From assembly GCA_003501375.1 (NCBI GenBank), contig DNPO01000316.1, positions 6,370 through 12,987 of the forward strand: a DNA stretch of 6,618 nucleotides, given 5' to 3'. The notes below the pieces were generated by a model. The model saw only the letters and a program-made list of their open reading frames with translations, was not told the DNA's origin and did not search any database. Positions 1 through 5,815 of the stretch are shown in pieces. Origin of the DNA: Candidatus Sumerlaeota bacterium (lineage in GTDB: Bacteria > Sumerlaeota > Sumerlaeia > UBA8349). A program made the translations under genes and the position numbers. Position 1 is the first letter of the stretch. Every line of letters begins with the position of its first letter.

Positions 1-90
1 ACGTCAGACGATTTGGATGCGATTATGGACTATCGCAGTTTCCTCACGCACATTCCTACGATTTATCAACAGTGCGGCGTGAAGATATAG
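1..90 (+). CDS. 3' end of an unidentified protein (partial)
   Basis: Frame 1 is open from the left edge to a TAG stop at 88-90 and gives 29 residues ending in QQCGVKI. The gene starts outside the window. The tail is polar and has no motif I recognise, so no function is given. Support for it being real is the position of an intrinsic terminator about 30 bases after the stop and the lack of any competing reading frame here. It converges on the protease gene on the other strand. Confidence 0.6.
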   Translation, partial: TSDDLDAIMDYRSFLTHIPTIYQQCGVKI

Positions 91-118
91 TGCGTTAAAC
101 CGCCCTAATGCAACGAAC

Positions 119-162
119 AATAAAAAGCCCCTCGGACTGATCAGTCCGAGGGGCTTTTTATT
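119..162. terminator. Bidirectional intrinsic terminator, perfect palindrome
   Basis: A perfect inverted repeat is centred between 140 and 141. The GC-rich arm GCCCCTCGGACTGA (127-140) is followed directly by its reverse complement, with an A run on the left and a T run on the right. Read on either strand it gives a strong hairpin followed by a U tract. It lies between two convergent genes, the partial gene ending at 90 and the protease gene ending at 198, so it most likely ends both transcripts. There is no unpaired spacer, so the hairpin loop must come from the central GATC. Confidence 0.93.
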
Positions 163-197
163 TCTGCACCACGAGAATTTTTACTTTTCAAGAACAC

Positions 198-3095
198 TCA
201 CGGAGCAACAGTAATCGGCTGGTTGGTATCTACCAGATTCGTTATCGGGTCAAACGGTGCCAGTTGCAATTGGCTATCCAGCACAAACACCGGATAAACA
301 ACCCCCGACAGTTCAGGCATAACGAAATCAAAATCAGTTGTCACCGTGCCGCCCTTGTCCACCCCATCAATCACTAATTCCTCTACAAAACAGGTTTCGT
401 CCAAGGATTGCAGATTGTTGGGCACCAAATATAGTGCAACATGGAACTGTTTCGCTGCGACACTGCCAGCATTAAAGATACTCAGCGTAGCAACAACCTC
501 ATCACCCGGAGACGCATTATCCGCAAAGAACTCATACCCCGTTACTTGTAGTTTGGGCTTCGATTCGAGTGTTGAAGAAGTAACGATGTCCGCGGCTGAA
601 CCACCCGTTGCGTTTCCGGCCCCACCCGCTTGTACAATAACAGTGGATGCGGCCGACGTTGCTGTTTTTGCAACTCTGGAATGCCCCTGATACTTGCTGG
701 CGACTCCGGGGGAAATCAATGATGAATCGAAAACGATGGTGTCAGAGAGAACATTGGACACCGGCCCCCAAGCAGAATACCGCACTTTGAAGTACACCTT
801 TTTTGTACCATTCTTCACACTTTTTAATGTATACGTTGGTGTCCCGGAAATCGCTTGCCAAGTAGTTGCTCCCTTAAACGAGGATGACTCGCTCACCATA
901 TAATCCGTGGCACTCCCCGCAAGCGTGTAATTCAGAGTCAATGCGGATGAATTGGTACTGACATCGCCATTGTTCAGCCGGAAACTCGTCAACCATACCT
1001 CATTCAACGTGATATAATCGCTCACCACCGTGTTGTCCAGGGACTCCATTCCCTTATCGTTCATCACCTTGAAATAAACAGTTTTGGTACCATTACCAGA
1101 GGAAAGAGTAAACCTCGGCTTCGTGGAGTAAGGCAACCACTCTGCACTCGTAAACTCAGAAGACTCGCTAGCCATGTAATAAGCAGGCTTGCCCGTGCAG
1201 GTGTTGTTCAGAGTCACGGTTAGGCTGGTGGTTTCATCCGCGTTTGAGTTGATAACAAACTTCGTAACAACTGGCCCGGCAAGTTTGATCGTATCCATCT
1301 TGATGGCCGATTCTGTACCCAAACCCACTCCGTCGGTAGCAAGACGTGTTTTGAAGTAAACGTTCTTGGTTCCATTGCCTTTCGACAGTGTAAAGGTCGG
1401 AGCAGGCGAATAAGTCTGCCACCCCGTGCTGTTGACGGTGAAATCAGCGGACTCAGCCGCTATATATTCGTACGGCGTTGAATTGCCACTGTACGTGTTG
1501 TTCAAGGTCACCGTGCGCGTAGTAACGTAAGCGGCTCCGTTGTTAATTCTCAGTTTGGACACCGCTGGCGGTGCGACAGTCAATGCTTTGATGCACACAT
1601 TTGTCTCAGCACAATCGACGATGGCAGCGGAAGCGGACGTCATATCAGACCATACCCCGCCATCCAAACAGTAGAAACTTTGTCCAGGCTTCGCAGTGGC
1701 TTTCGAAGAGTAAATGTACTGCGTCATTGGGCCTTCAATTGCAAGAGGGTATTCATACGAAGGATTCTCCAAGCGAATAACAACCGAGAACTTCTTCCCT
1801 TTGGGGATATAAACGGGTTCAGGGAGAGAAACGGTAACATACCCAGCATCATCCACCGTACCAGCAAAGGTCGAAAGAGCCACATGGCTAAAAATGGGAG
1901 CGGAACCTCCCTCGGTATTATCATAAATGGTAATTTGATAAGCCGCACCAGCCTCCATCGCGTAAAAACCCACAGCAGCCAATGGATCACTGCTGCTTGA
2001 GGTGAAAACATTTGCACCGGAACATACAGTACTGCTGCCATCCCCCCAGGAAGCCGTACAGCCCAATGGATCGTACTGGTATATTGAACTATAGGTAGAA
2101 GGGCTACACGTTTCAAAAGTGACACACTGATGGCCGTCCGTTTTGAAAACCGCCGCGCTATCGCTGTATGACAACCAGAAATACCCATCCTTTCCCCAAC
2201 CATCTCCCCAACTGTTTTTGATGAGCCATGCACCAGCGGTTGGTGCTGCGGTTGCCTTGTTATCATCCCAGCCCACCAGCGTTACTGCGTGGTTTCCAGC
2301 AGTTCCTCCAGAATAATAGTATGTGCTATCAGATGAGCGATAGGCATTATTAGCCCAGTACATGTACACGCCACAAGCACCATACGTCATCAAGGCTGTT
2401 TTCAAAGTACTTGTCGTAGTGAAAAGCCGTGAGCGAGTCACGTATTTCTGCACGGGCTTCGTCGGGTGAAAAGACTTCAGGAGATTGGCATAGGGGTCGG
2501 TCGCCTCCAAAAGAGGGCCATTACCGCGTACCATGACCGCGGTACTCATATCGTAATTTCCGCCCTCGTTGATTGCGTAGTCGAATCCAGATCGTCGCAC
2601 CATGTTACCTTCAGAGAAGTCCCAGGTTTGATCATCGCTGACCAATAAATTACTTTCCAAGATGCCAAAAGAAGCAAAAGCCCAGCAGGTTCCATAAGCC
2701 CCCTGGTCCTTAACCGACGTTACACGACTATAAGTTCCAGAAGTCCGCAAATCAAACGACGACGGAATAGGGGGGGGGGTCCCATCCGTAGCGTCAGTAG
2801 CGGATACTTTGGCGGTGGAAGCCGCCACCCGCGCAGAACGCGACCAATCCACAGGAGATGGGCAATATCCGAGAGGGTGCCCGGGCGTCGCAGCGAGTTT
2901 GTCAGATGTTGCGCTGGCTTTTTGCACCGCCTGCCATTGGACAAATGCAGGATTCAACGGAGCCATCTGCGGTGCCGCAGCCCACGGACTTCCCAAAAAC
3001 AAAGACAACGCCACCCCCAGCAACCCTACTCGAAAAAACGGTCTCCGGGTTGTCGAAGATGTTACGAACTGGTTTAACCGCTTAGTGCATTCCAT
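198..3095 (-). CDS. Exported papain-like (C1A) cysteine protease with lectin-like domain, Ig-like repeats and CARDB-like C-terminus
   Basis: This 965-residue protein is probably an extracellular or cell-surface peptidase. The signal peptide has a twin-arginine-type motif TRRPFFR (residues 16-22), a hydrophobic stretch (23-35) and an AAA-type cleavage site near 41. The propeptide (about 42-109) carries GYCPSPVDWS, typical of this protease group. The catalytic domain spans about 110-320: oxyanion Gln131 and nucleophile Cys137 in KDQGAYGTCWAF, His269 in GNHAVTLVGW, and Asn294 in KNSWGDGWG. All are present, so it should be active. Residues about 325-505 fit the lectin-like domain usually fused to these peptidases. 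Three Ig-like repeats (about 512-791), a Gly/Ala/Ser linker and a CARDB-like domain (about 849-963) follow. The ATG at 3095 is chosen over a GTG at 3146 because GGAGA at 3103-3107 sits seven bases upstream and the signal peptide then begins correctly. The gene is monocistronic. Its substrate is unknown. Confidence 0.93.
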   Translation of the reverse strand: MECTKRLNQFVTSSTTRRPFFRVGLLGVALSLFLGSPWAAAPQMAPLNPAFVQWQAVQKASATSDKLAATPGHPLGYCPSPVDWSRSARVAASTAKVSATDATDGTPPPIPSSFDLRTSGTYSRVTSVKDQGAYGTCWAFASFGILESNLLVSDDQTWDFSEGNMVRRSGFDYAINEGGNYDMSTAVMVRGNGPLLEATDPYANLLKSFHPTKPVQKYVTRSRLFTTTSTLKTALMTYGACGVYMYWANNAYRSSDSTYYYSGGTAGNHAVTLVGWDDNKATAAPTAGAWLIKNSWGDGWGKDGYFWLSYSDSAAVFKTDGHQCVTFETCSPSTYSSIYQYDPLGCTASWGDGSSTVCSGANVFTSSSSDPLAAVGFYAMEAGAAYQITIYDNTEGGSAPIFSHVALSTFAGTVDDAGYVTVSLPEPVYIPKGKKFSVVIRLENPSYEYPLAIEGPMTQYIYSSKATAKPGQSFYCLDGGVWSDMTSASAAIVDCAETNVCIKALTVAPPAVSKLRINNGAAYVTTRTVTLNNTYSGNSTPYEYIAAESADFTVNSTGWQTYSPAPTFTLSKGNGTKNVYFKTRLATDGVGLGTESAIKMDTIKLAGPVVTKFVINSNADETTSLTVTLNNTCTGKPAYYMASESSEFTSAEWLPYSTKPRFTLSSGNGTKTVYFKVMNDKGMESLDNTVVSDYITLNEVWLTSFRLNNGDVSTNSSALTLNYTLAGSATDYMVSESSSFKGATTWQAISGTPTYTLKSVKNGTKKVYFKVRYSAWGPVSNVLSDTIVFDSSLISPGVASKYQGHSRVAKTATSAASTVIVQAGGAGNATGGSAADIVTSSTLESKPKLQVTGYEFFADNASPGDEVVATLSIFNAGSVAAKQFHVALYLVPNNLQSLDETCFVEELVIDGVDKGGTVTTDFDFVMPELSGVVYPVFVLDSQLQLAPFDPITNLVDTNQPITVAP
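723..1562 (-). repeat. Three tandem Ig-like repeats inside the protease gene
   Basis: Three consecutive segments of about 92-96 codons (1562-1275, 1271-999 and 998-723, in coding order) encode the same pattern. Each has a short hydrophobic strand then INN/INS/LNN, a VTLNN-like strand, YxxxES followed by a phenylalanine, W with xxY or similar, then xFTL or YTL, GTKxVYFKV and a final D-I strand. Such repeats are common in secreted proteins of environmental anaerobes and probably act as stalks or adhesive modules. The copies have diverged at protein and DNA level, so this is an old duplication and recent slippage is unlikely. Confidence 0.85.
2770..2779 (-). repeat. Homopolymeric C10 tract in the protease coding strand
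   Basis: Ten consecutive G on the plus strand read as ten C in the gene and encode part of Thr106-Pro107-Pro108-Pro109, between the propeptide and the catalytic domain. The frame is intact as given. Loss of one C would lead to a TAA at 2722-2720, and gain of one C to a TGA at 2754-2752, both before or at the edge of the catalytic cysteine region. Tracts of this length are prone to slipped-strand mispairing, so the gene could be switched on and off. A sequencing length error is also possible. Confidence 0.9.
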
Positions 3096-3102
3096 TGCAT
3101 TG

Positions 3103-3107
3103 TCTCC
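3103..3107 (-). promoter_or_regulatory. Ribosome binding site deciding the protease start
   Basis: GGAGA on the minus strand lies seven bases before the ATG at 3095-3093. The alternative GTG at 3146 has no comparable site, and starting there would put 17 extra polar residues before the signal peptide. This supports the ATG. Confidence 0.75.
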
Positions 3108-3147
3108 ATTCGAGGCTGCAAGCGCTGAAAAATATCCACCACACACT

Positions 3148-3163
3148 TGCGCTTATAAGCACA
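3148..3163. promoter_or_regulatory. Short palindrome at the expected protease transcription start, possible operator
   Basis: GCTTATAAGC (3151-3160) is a perfect 10-base palindrome. It extends to 16 bases (TG-n-GCTTATAAGC-n-CA) with one mismatched pair. It begins within a few bases of the start predicted from the protease promoter, where a bound repressor would block initiation. No regulator of this gene is visible in the window, so the role is inferred from symmetry and position only. Confidence 0.35.
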
Positions 3164-3171
3164 GTACTACC

Positions 3172-3200
3172 ATTGTAACCACCGAAATTTCCTACTTCAA
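3172..3200 (-). promoter_or_regulatory. Promoter for the protease gene
   Basis: On the minus strand TTGAAG (3200-3195, four of six to TTGACA) is followed after exactly 17 bases by TACAAT (3177-3172, five of six to TATAAT). Initiation would fall near 3165 and give a leader of about 70 bases before the ATG at 3095. This is the best sigma-70-type match in the divergent intergenic region. Confidence 0.6.
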
Positions 3201-3245
3201 GCCTTAATGCGAAGAAATCTGCCCGCTGATATTTTGCAGTTCCGC

Positions 3246-3274
3246 TTGATTTTTTCTCATCACAAAGGCATATT
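3246..3274 (+). promoter_or_regulatory. Candidate promoter for the aminotransferase gene
   Basis: TTGATT (3246-3251, four of six) and CATATT (3269-3274, four of six) are separated by 17 bases. Initiation would be near 3281, about 30 bases before the ATG at 3312. The match is modest, but position and spacing are right and no other gene could supply a co-directional transcript, because the upstream gene points the other way. Confidence 0.35.
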
Positions 3275-3311
3275 AACCGGGTATGTTGTTATTGAAAGGA
3301 AACCTCACAGC

Positions 3312-4400
3312 ATGATCTCCCAACCTTCTCAAAGCATTAGCGCCTCCGGTATTCGCAAGGTTTTTGATCTTGCCCAGACCCTGAAAGACCCCATCAACCT
3401 GAGCATCGGGCAACCCGATTTTGACGTACCCGATCCCGTCAAGCAATCTGCCATTGATGCCATCACACAAGGCAAAAACCGTTACACCGTTACCCAGGGA
3501 ATTCCCCAAATTCACCAGCGCCTGCGGGAAGAGCATGCCAAACACGGCTACTCACCCGAAGACATTTTGATCACCTCCGGCGTGTCGGGTGGTATCGTGC
3601 TCGCCCTGCTTGCCCTATGCGATCCCGGTGACGAAATTCTTGTTCCCGATCCGTACTTCGTCATGTACAAGCACCTCGCAACGCTCTTCGGTGTGACGCC
3701 GCGCTTCGTCGATACCTACCCCGACTTCCGCCTGCGGGAAGAGGCAATCGAGGCGCAGATCACCAGTAAAACTAAAGTAATTATTATTAATTCACCCGCC
3801 AACCCAACGGGTATTGCCACATCCGATGAAGAGTTGCAGATGGTGGCGCGTGTTGCCAAGAAACACGACTTGTATGTGCTGTTCGATGAAATCTACGCGT
3901 GCTTCAATTATAACAACGCGCATGCGTCCATCACCAAATATTACGACAAAGTTCTTTTGCTCAACGGATTCTCCAAGTCGCACGCCATGACTGGTTGGCG
4001 ACTGGGCTACGCGATGGGGCCTAAAGACGTCATTCAGGAAATGACCAAACTGCAACAATACACGTTTGTTTGCGCACCCGCGATGGCACAGTGGGCCGGT
4101 ATTGCCGCGCTCGATCTGCCGATGGACGCCACCAATGAAGCCTATCGCCGCAAACGCGATATTATTTATGACGGACTGAAGGATAAGTTCAACGTGCAAA
4201 AACCGGATGGTGCATTCTACATTTTCCCCGAAGCCCCGGGCGGTAATGCAACGGAATTTGTCACCAAGGCGATCCAAAACAACGTGCTTATTATTCCTGG
4301 CAACGTTTTTTCTGAACGTGACACACACTTCCGCATCTCATTTGCCGCAACCGACGAAACGCTGTACAAGGGTATTGAAGTGCTGAACAAACTGGCGTGA
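3312..4400 (+). CDS. Fold-type I PLP-dependent aminotransferase (aspartate/aromatic aminotransferase-like)
   Basis: This 362-residue cytoplasmic enzyme transfers an amino group between an amino acid and a 2-oxo acid using pyridoxal phosphate. The class I/II set is complete: SIGQPDFDVP near the N-terminus (substrate entrance), Tyr115 in PDPYF (probable ring stacking), Asn164 in NSPANPTG, Asp192 and Tyr195 in FDEIY, the Schiff-base Lys222 in GFSKSHAMTGWRLGY with Arg230 nearby, and Arg341 in HFRISFA for the substrate carboxylate. Length is slightly short but normal for the AspB-like branch. The ATG at 3312 is chosen over one at 3207 because AAGGA (3296-3300) precedes it by 11 bases and homology-like sequence begins just after it. 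The earlier start would add 35 residues lying over the promoter. It is monocistronic with its own terminator. Substrate choice (aspartate, alanine, aromatic or branched-chain) cannot be read from motifs alone. Confidence 0.94.
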   Translation: MISQPSQSISASGIRKVFDLAQTLKDPINLSIGQPDFDVPDPVKQSAIDAITQGKNRYTVTQGIPQIHQRLREEHAKHGYSPEDILITSGVSGGIVLALLALCDPGDEILVPDPYFVMYKHLATLFGVTPRFVDTYPDFRLREEAIEAQITSKTKVIIINSPANPTGIATSDEELQMVARVAKKHDLYVLFDEIYACFNYNNAHASITKYYDKVLLLNGFSKSHAMTGWRLGYAMGPKDVIQEMTKLQQYTFVCAPAMAQWAGIAALDLPMDATNEAYRRKRDIIYDGLKDKFNVQKPDGAFYIFPEAPGGNATEFVTKAIQNNVLIIPGNVFSERDTHFRISFAATDETLYKGIEVLNKLA

Positions 4401-4423
4401 TCTCGTCTAAACAATAGAAGTTC

Positions 4424-4466
4424 ATAAGTCCTATAAGGCCCATACGCCTTATAGGACTTATTTTTT
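4424..4466 (+). terminator. Intrinsic terminator after the aminotransferase gene
   Basis: A perfect 16-base-pair stem (ATAAGTCCTATAAGGC, 4424-4439, with its complement at 4446-4461) encloses a six-base loop and runs into six T (4461-4466). It starts 23 bases after the stop codon and lies just before the next promoter, so it insulates the regulator operon from read-through. Confidence 0.93.
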
Positions 4467-4477
4467 GAAAATAAAAC

Positions 4478-4505
4478 TTGACACACGCCTTAATTATGGT
4501 ATTCT
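4478..4505 (+). promoter_or_regulatory. Promoter of the Rrf2 regulator operon
   Basis: A perfect -35 box TTGACA (4478-4483) is followed after 16 bases by TATTCT (4500-4505, four of six). An extended -10 TG at 4497-4498 is in the right place one base upstream and compensates for the weak -10. Initiation is expected near 4512, which gives a leader of about 38 bases. The -10 and start point lie inside the palindrome at 4498-4519, so binding there would prevent transcription. Confidence 0.75.
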
Positions 4506-4519
4506 GGTACCAGAATACC
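4498..4519. promoter_or_regulatory. Perfect 22-base palindromic operator, probably for the Rrf2 regulator
   Basis: GGTATTCTGGT (4498-4508) is followed with no gap by its exact reverse complement (4509-4519). The size and dyad symmetry suit a dimeric winged-helix regulator such as Rrf2 proteins. It covers the -10 box and the expected start of the regulator's own promoter, so negative autoregulation is the simplest reading. That the product of the adjacent gene binds here is inferred from position. Confidence 0.75.
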
Positions 4520-4534
4520 GCGCAAGTAGCGCGG
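4518..4534 (+). other. GC-rich leader hairpin next to the regulator's ribosome binding site
   Basis: CCGCGC (4518-4523) pairs perfectly with GCGCGG (4529-4534) around a five-base loop AAGTA. The right arm touches the Shine-Dalgarno region GGGAGGAG (4533-4540). It would form near the 5' end of the mRNA and could affect transcript stability or ribosome access. There is no T run, so it is not a terminator. Confidence 0.5.
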
Positions 4535-4549
4535 GAGGAGATTTCAAAA

Positions 4550-4978
4550 ATGCCCAACGTCCTTCGCATCTCGGAAAGTGCCTCGCTTGCCATCCATGCC
4601 ATGACGATCTTGGCGCGTCACCCCGACCGCCGTTTTTCCAACGCCGAAATGGCGGGCATGCTGCAAGCGTCCTCAAACACGCTTTCAAAGGTTATGCAAC
4701 GTCTGGTTAAGGCCGAGTTGGTTCACACACAATCCGGCCCGCATGGGGGATTTTCTCTCACACGTCCCAGCGACTCCATCCAACTCGTGGAAATTTATAA
4801 CGCCATAGAAGGCCCGTTCGGAAAGCCCGAATGCTTGATCGGCTCCCCCGCTTGCGATGGCACGCACTGCGTGCTCGGCGGGTTGGTCGAATCCATCCAT
4901 AAAAAAGTTCAGGAATATTTTGAGAAAACCACGTTATCGCAAATCGCCAAAAAGGTAGTGATCGGAGAAAAATCATGA
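4550..4978 (+). CDS. Rrf2-family transcriptional regulator with three-cysteine Fe-S motif (NsrR/IscR-like)
   Basis: This 142-residue protein has the standard Rrf2 build. A helix-turn-helix region runs over about residues 29-60 (RFSNAEMAGMLQASSNTLSKV), with a wing GPHGGFSLTRP at 63-73, then a dimerisation helix and a cysteine loop Cys95-X6-Cys102-X4-Cys107. Three cysteines here hold a [2Fe-2S] or [4Fe-4S] cluster in IscR and NsrR, whose spacings are similar but not identical, so this one is probably a redox or nitric oxide sensor. The ATG at 4550 is chosen because GGAGGAG lies at 4534-4540 and family homology begins at MPNVLRISESASLAIHAM. An ATG at 4478 lies inside the -35 box and is excluded. 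The gene heads an operon, overlaps the next gene by four bases and is followed by hcp, a known NsrR target in other bacteria. The NsrR-like role is therefore plausible but not proven. Confidence 0.93.
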   Translation: MPNVLRISESASLAIHAMTILARHPDRRFSNAEMAGMLQASSNTLSKVMQRLVKAELVHTQSGPHGGFSLTRPSDSIQLVEIYNAIEGPFGKPECLIGSPACDGTHCVLGGLVESIHKKVQEYFEKTTLSQIAKKVVIGEKS

Positions 4979-5709
4979 AACGCAAAATCGTAAAGATCGA
5001 CGAAGCAAAGTGCAACGGTTGTGGTCAGTGTGTTCCCTCCTGCGCCGAAGGTGCGATTCAGATCATCGAGGGCAAGGCGCGTCTGGTGAAGGAAATTTAT
5101 TGCGATGGTCTGGGCGCGTGCCTCGGCAAATGTCCGTTGGATGCCATCAGTGTCGAAGAGCGCGAGGCGGAAGAATTCAACGAAGACGCGGCCATGCGTC
5201 ACGTAGCCAAATTGAAAGCGACCGAAGCGCCGCCCAAGAGTACAAAACTCCCCTGCGGCTGTCCCGGCAGCATGGCGCAATCTTTCGCCAAAACAACGCC
5301 AGCAACACCCGCCGCCAACACGACGGAAACACCTTCCGAATTAACCCACTGGCCCGTGCAACTCACCTTGGTTGCGCCAAATGCACCCTTCTTTCAAGAT
5401 GCGGATTTGGTGCTGGCGGCAGACTGCGCGCCCTTTGCTTATTCGGATTTCCATCGCAAATTTCTGAGTGGCGGACGTGCGTTGACGGTTGGCTGCCCGA
5501 AGTTAGATGACTCGGATGCGTATGTGGAAAAACTCACCGCGATTTTGACGCATTCCAATATTCGCAGCCTGACCATTGCCCGCATGGAAGTGCCATGTTG
5601 CGGTGGGCTTTCCCGCATTGCGCAGTTGGCGCTCGAAAAAAGCGGGAAAAACATCCCCGTGCATGAAGTGGTGCTGGGCATTCGCGGGGGGATCAAGTAC
5701 GAAAACTAA
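4975..5709 (+). CDS. Two-cluster ferredoxin-like protein with cysteine-rich C-terminal domain
   Basis: This 244-residue, probably cytoplasmic protein is likely an electron carrier. Residues 1-60 form a bacterial two-cluster ferredoxin fold. The first motif Cys13-X2-Cys16-X2-Cys19-X3-Cys23 is complete. The second is Cys43-X5-Cys49-X3-Cys53-Pro, in CDGLGACLGKCP, where the expected second cysteine is Leu46. That cluster has only three cysteine ligands (43, 49, 23) and may be [3Fe-4S] or use another ligand. A CGCPGS motif (94-99) and a Pro/Thr/Ala-rich linker (about 105-122) lead to a C-terminal domain (about 125-244) with Cys151 (ADCAPF), Cys174 (GCPKLDD) and Cys208-Cys209 (PCCGG). I recognise this architecture beside hcp and regulators in other anaerobes, but know no assigned function for the C-terminal part. 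The start overlaps the Rrf2 stop as ATGA, with GGAGA at 4964-4968, so translation is coupled. It probably serves Hcp as electron donor; this is inference. Confidence 0.88.
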   Translation: MKRKIVKIDEAKCNGCGQCVPSCAEGAIQIIEGKARLVKEIYCDGLGACLGKCPLDAISVEEREAEEFNEDAAMRHVAKLKATEAPPKSTKLPCGCPGSMAQSFAKTTPATPAANTTETPSELTHWPVQLTLVAPNAPFFQDADLVLAADCAPFAYSDFHRKFLSGGRALTVGCPKLDDSDAYVEKLTAILTHSNIRSLTIARMEVPCCGGLSRIAQLALEKSGKNIPVHEVVLGIRGGIKYEN

Positions 5710-5726
5710 CCCCTTTTTTCTTGCGT

Positions 5727-5755
5727 TTGGAACCAGTGAAGTAGTATTTTAAAAT
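5727..5755 (+). promoter_or_regulatory. Candidate promoter for hcp
   Basis: TTGGAA (5727-5732, four of six) and TAAAAT (5750-5755, five of six) are separated by 17 bases. Initiation near 5762 would leave a leader of about 54 bases. No clear hairpin terminator separates hcp from the gene before it, so hcp may be transcribed both from here and by read-through from 4478. The -10 sits in the palindrome ATTTTAAAAT (5746-5755). The -35 overlaps TGGAACCAG (5728-5736), which matches the upstream operator core TGGTACCAG at eight of nine bases. Confidence 0.5.
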
Positions 5756-5801
5756 CAATTCTTAGATCGACGAAATTCTCATTAGGTAAAATCACCTCAA
5801 C

Positions 5802-5807
5802 AGGAGG
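5802..5807 (+). promoter_or_regulatory. Strong ribosome binding site of hcp
   Basis: A consensus AGGAGG ends eight bases before the ATG at 5816. It is the strongest Shine-Dalgarno match in the window, consistent with high expression. It also fixes the start, since the next in-frame ATG (5822) would have too long a spacing. Confidence 0.88.
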
Positions 5808-5815
5808 ATAGAATC

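Noticed and set aside
1724..2266. 180-codon open frame on the minus strand within the protease gene
   Set aside because: It is an out-of-frame shadow of the catalytic and lectin-like domain coding sequence, whose own frame has full catalytic motifs. It shows no recognisable domain.
3096..3146. Upstream GTG start for the protease
   Set aside because: It adds 17 residues ahead of a good signal peptide and lacks a convincing ribosome binding site, whereas the ATG at 3095 has GGAGA seven bases before it.
2809..3207. 132-codon plus-strand open frame across the protease 5' end and promoter
   Set aside because: It overlaps the signal peptide and propeptide coding region and the divergent promoters. 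The translation looks like random antisense sequence.
3792..4328. 178-codon open frame antisense to the aminotransferase gene
   Set aside because: The plus strand carries a complete PLP enzyme with all key residues here. The antisense product has no recognisable pattern and no ribosome binding site of note.
4478..4549. Upstream ATG for the Rrf2 regulator
   Set aside because: The extension would be encoded by the -35 box, operator and Shine-Dalgarno sequence, and Rrf2 homology begins only at the ATG at 4550.
5010..5510. 166-codon plus-strand open frame inside the ferredoxin-like gene
   Set aside because: It is a frame shadow rich in Arg, Ser and Cys. The real frame carries the CxxCxxCxxxC ferredoxin motif and is coupled to the gene before it.
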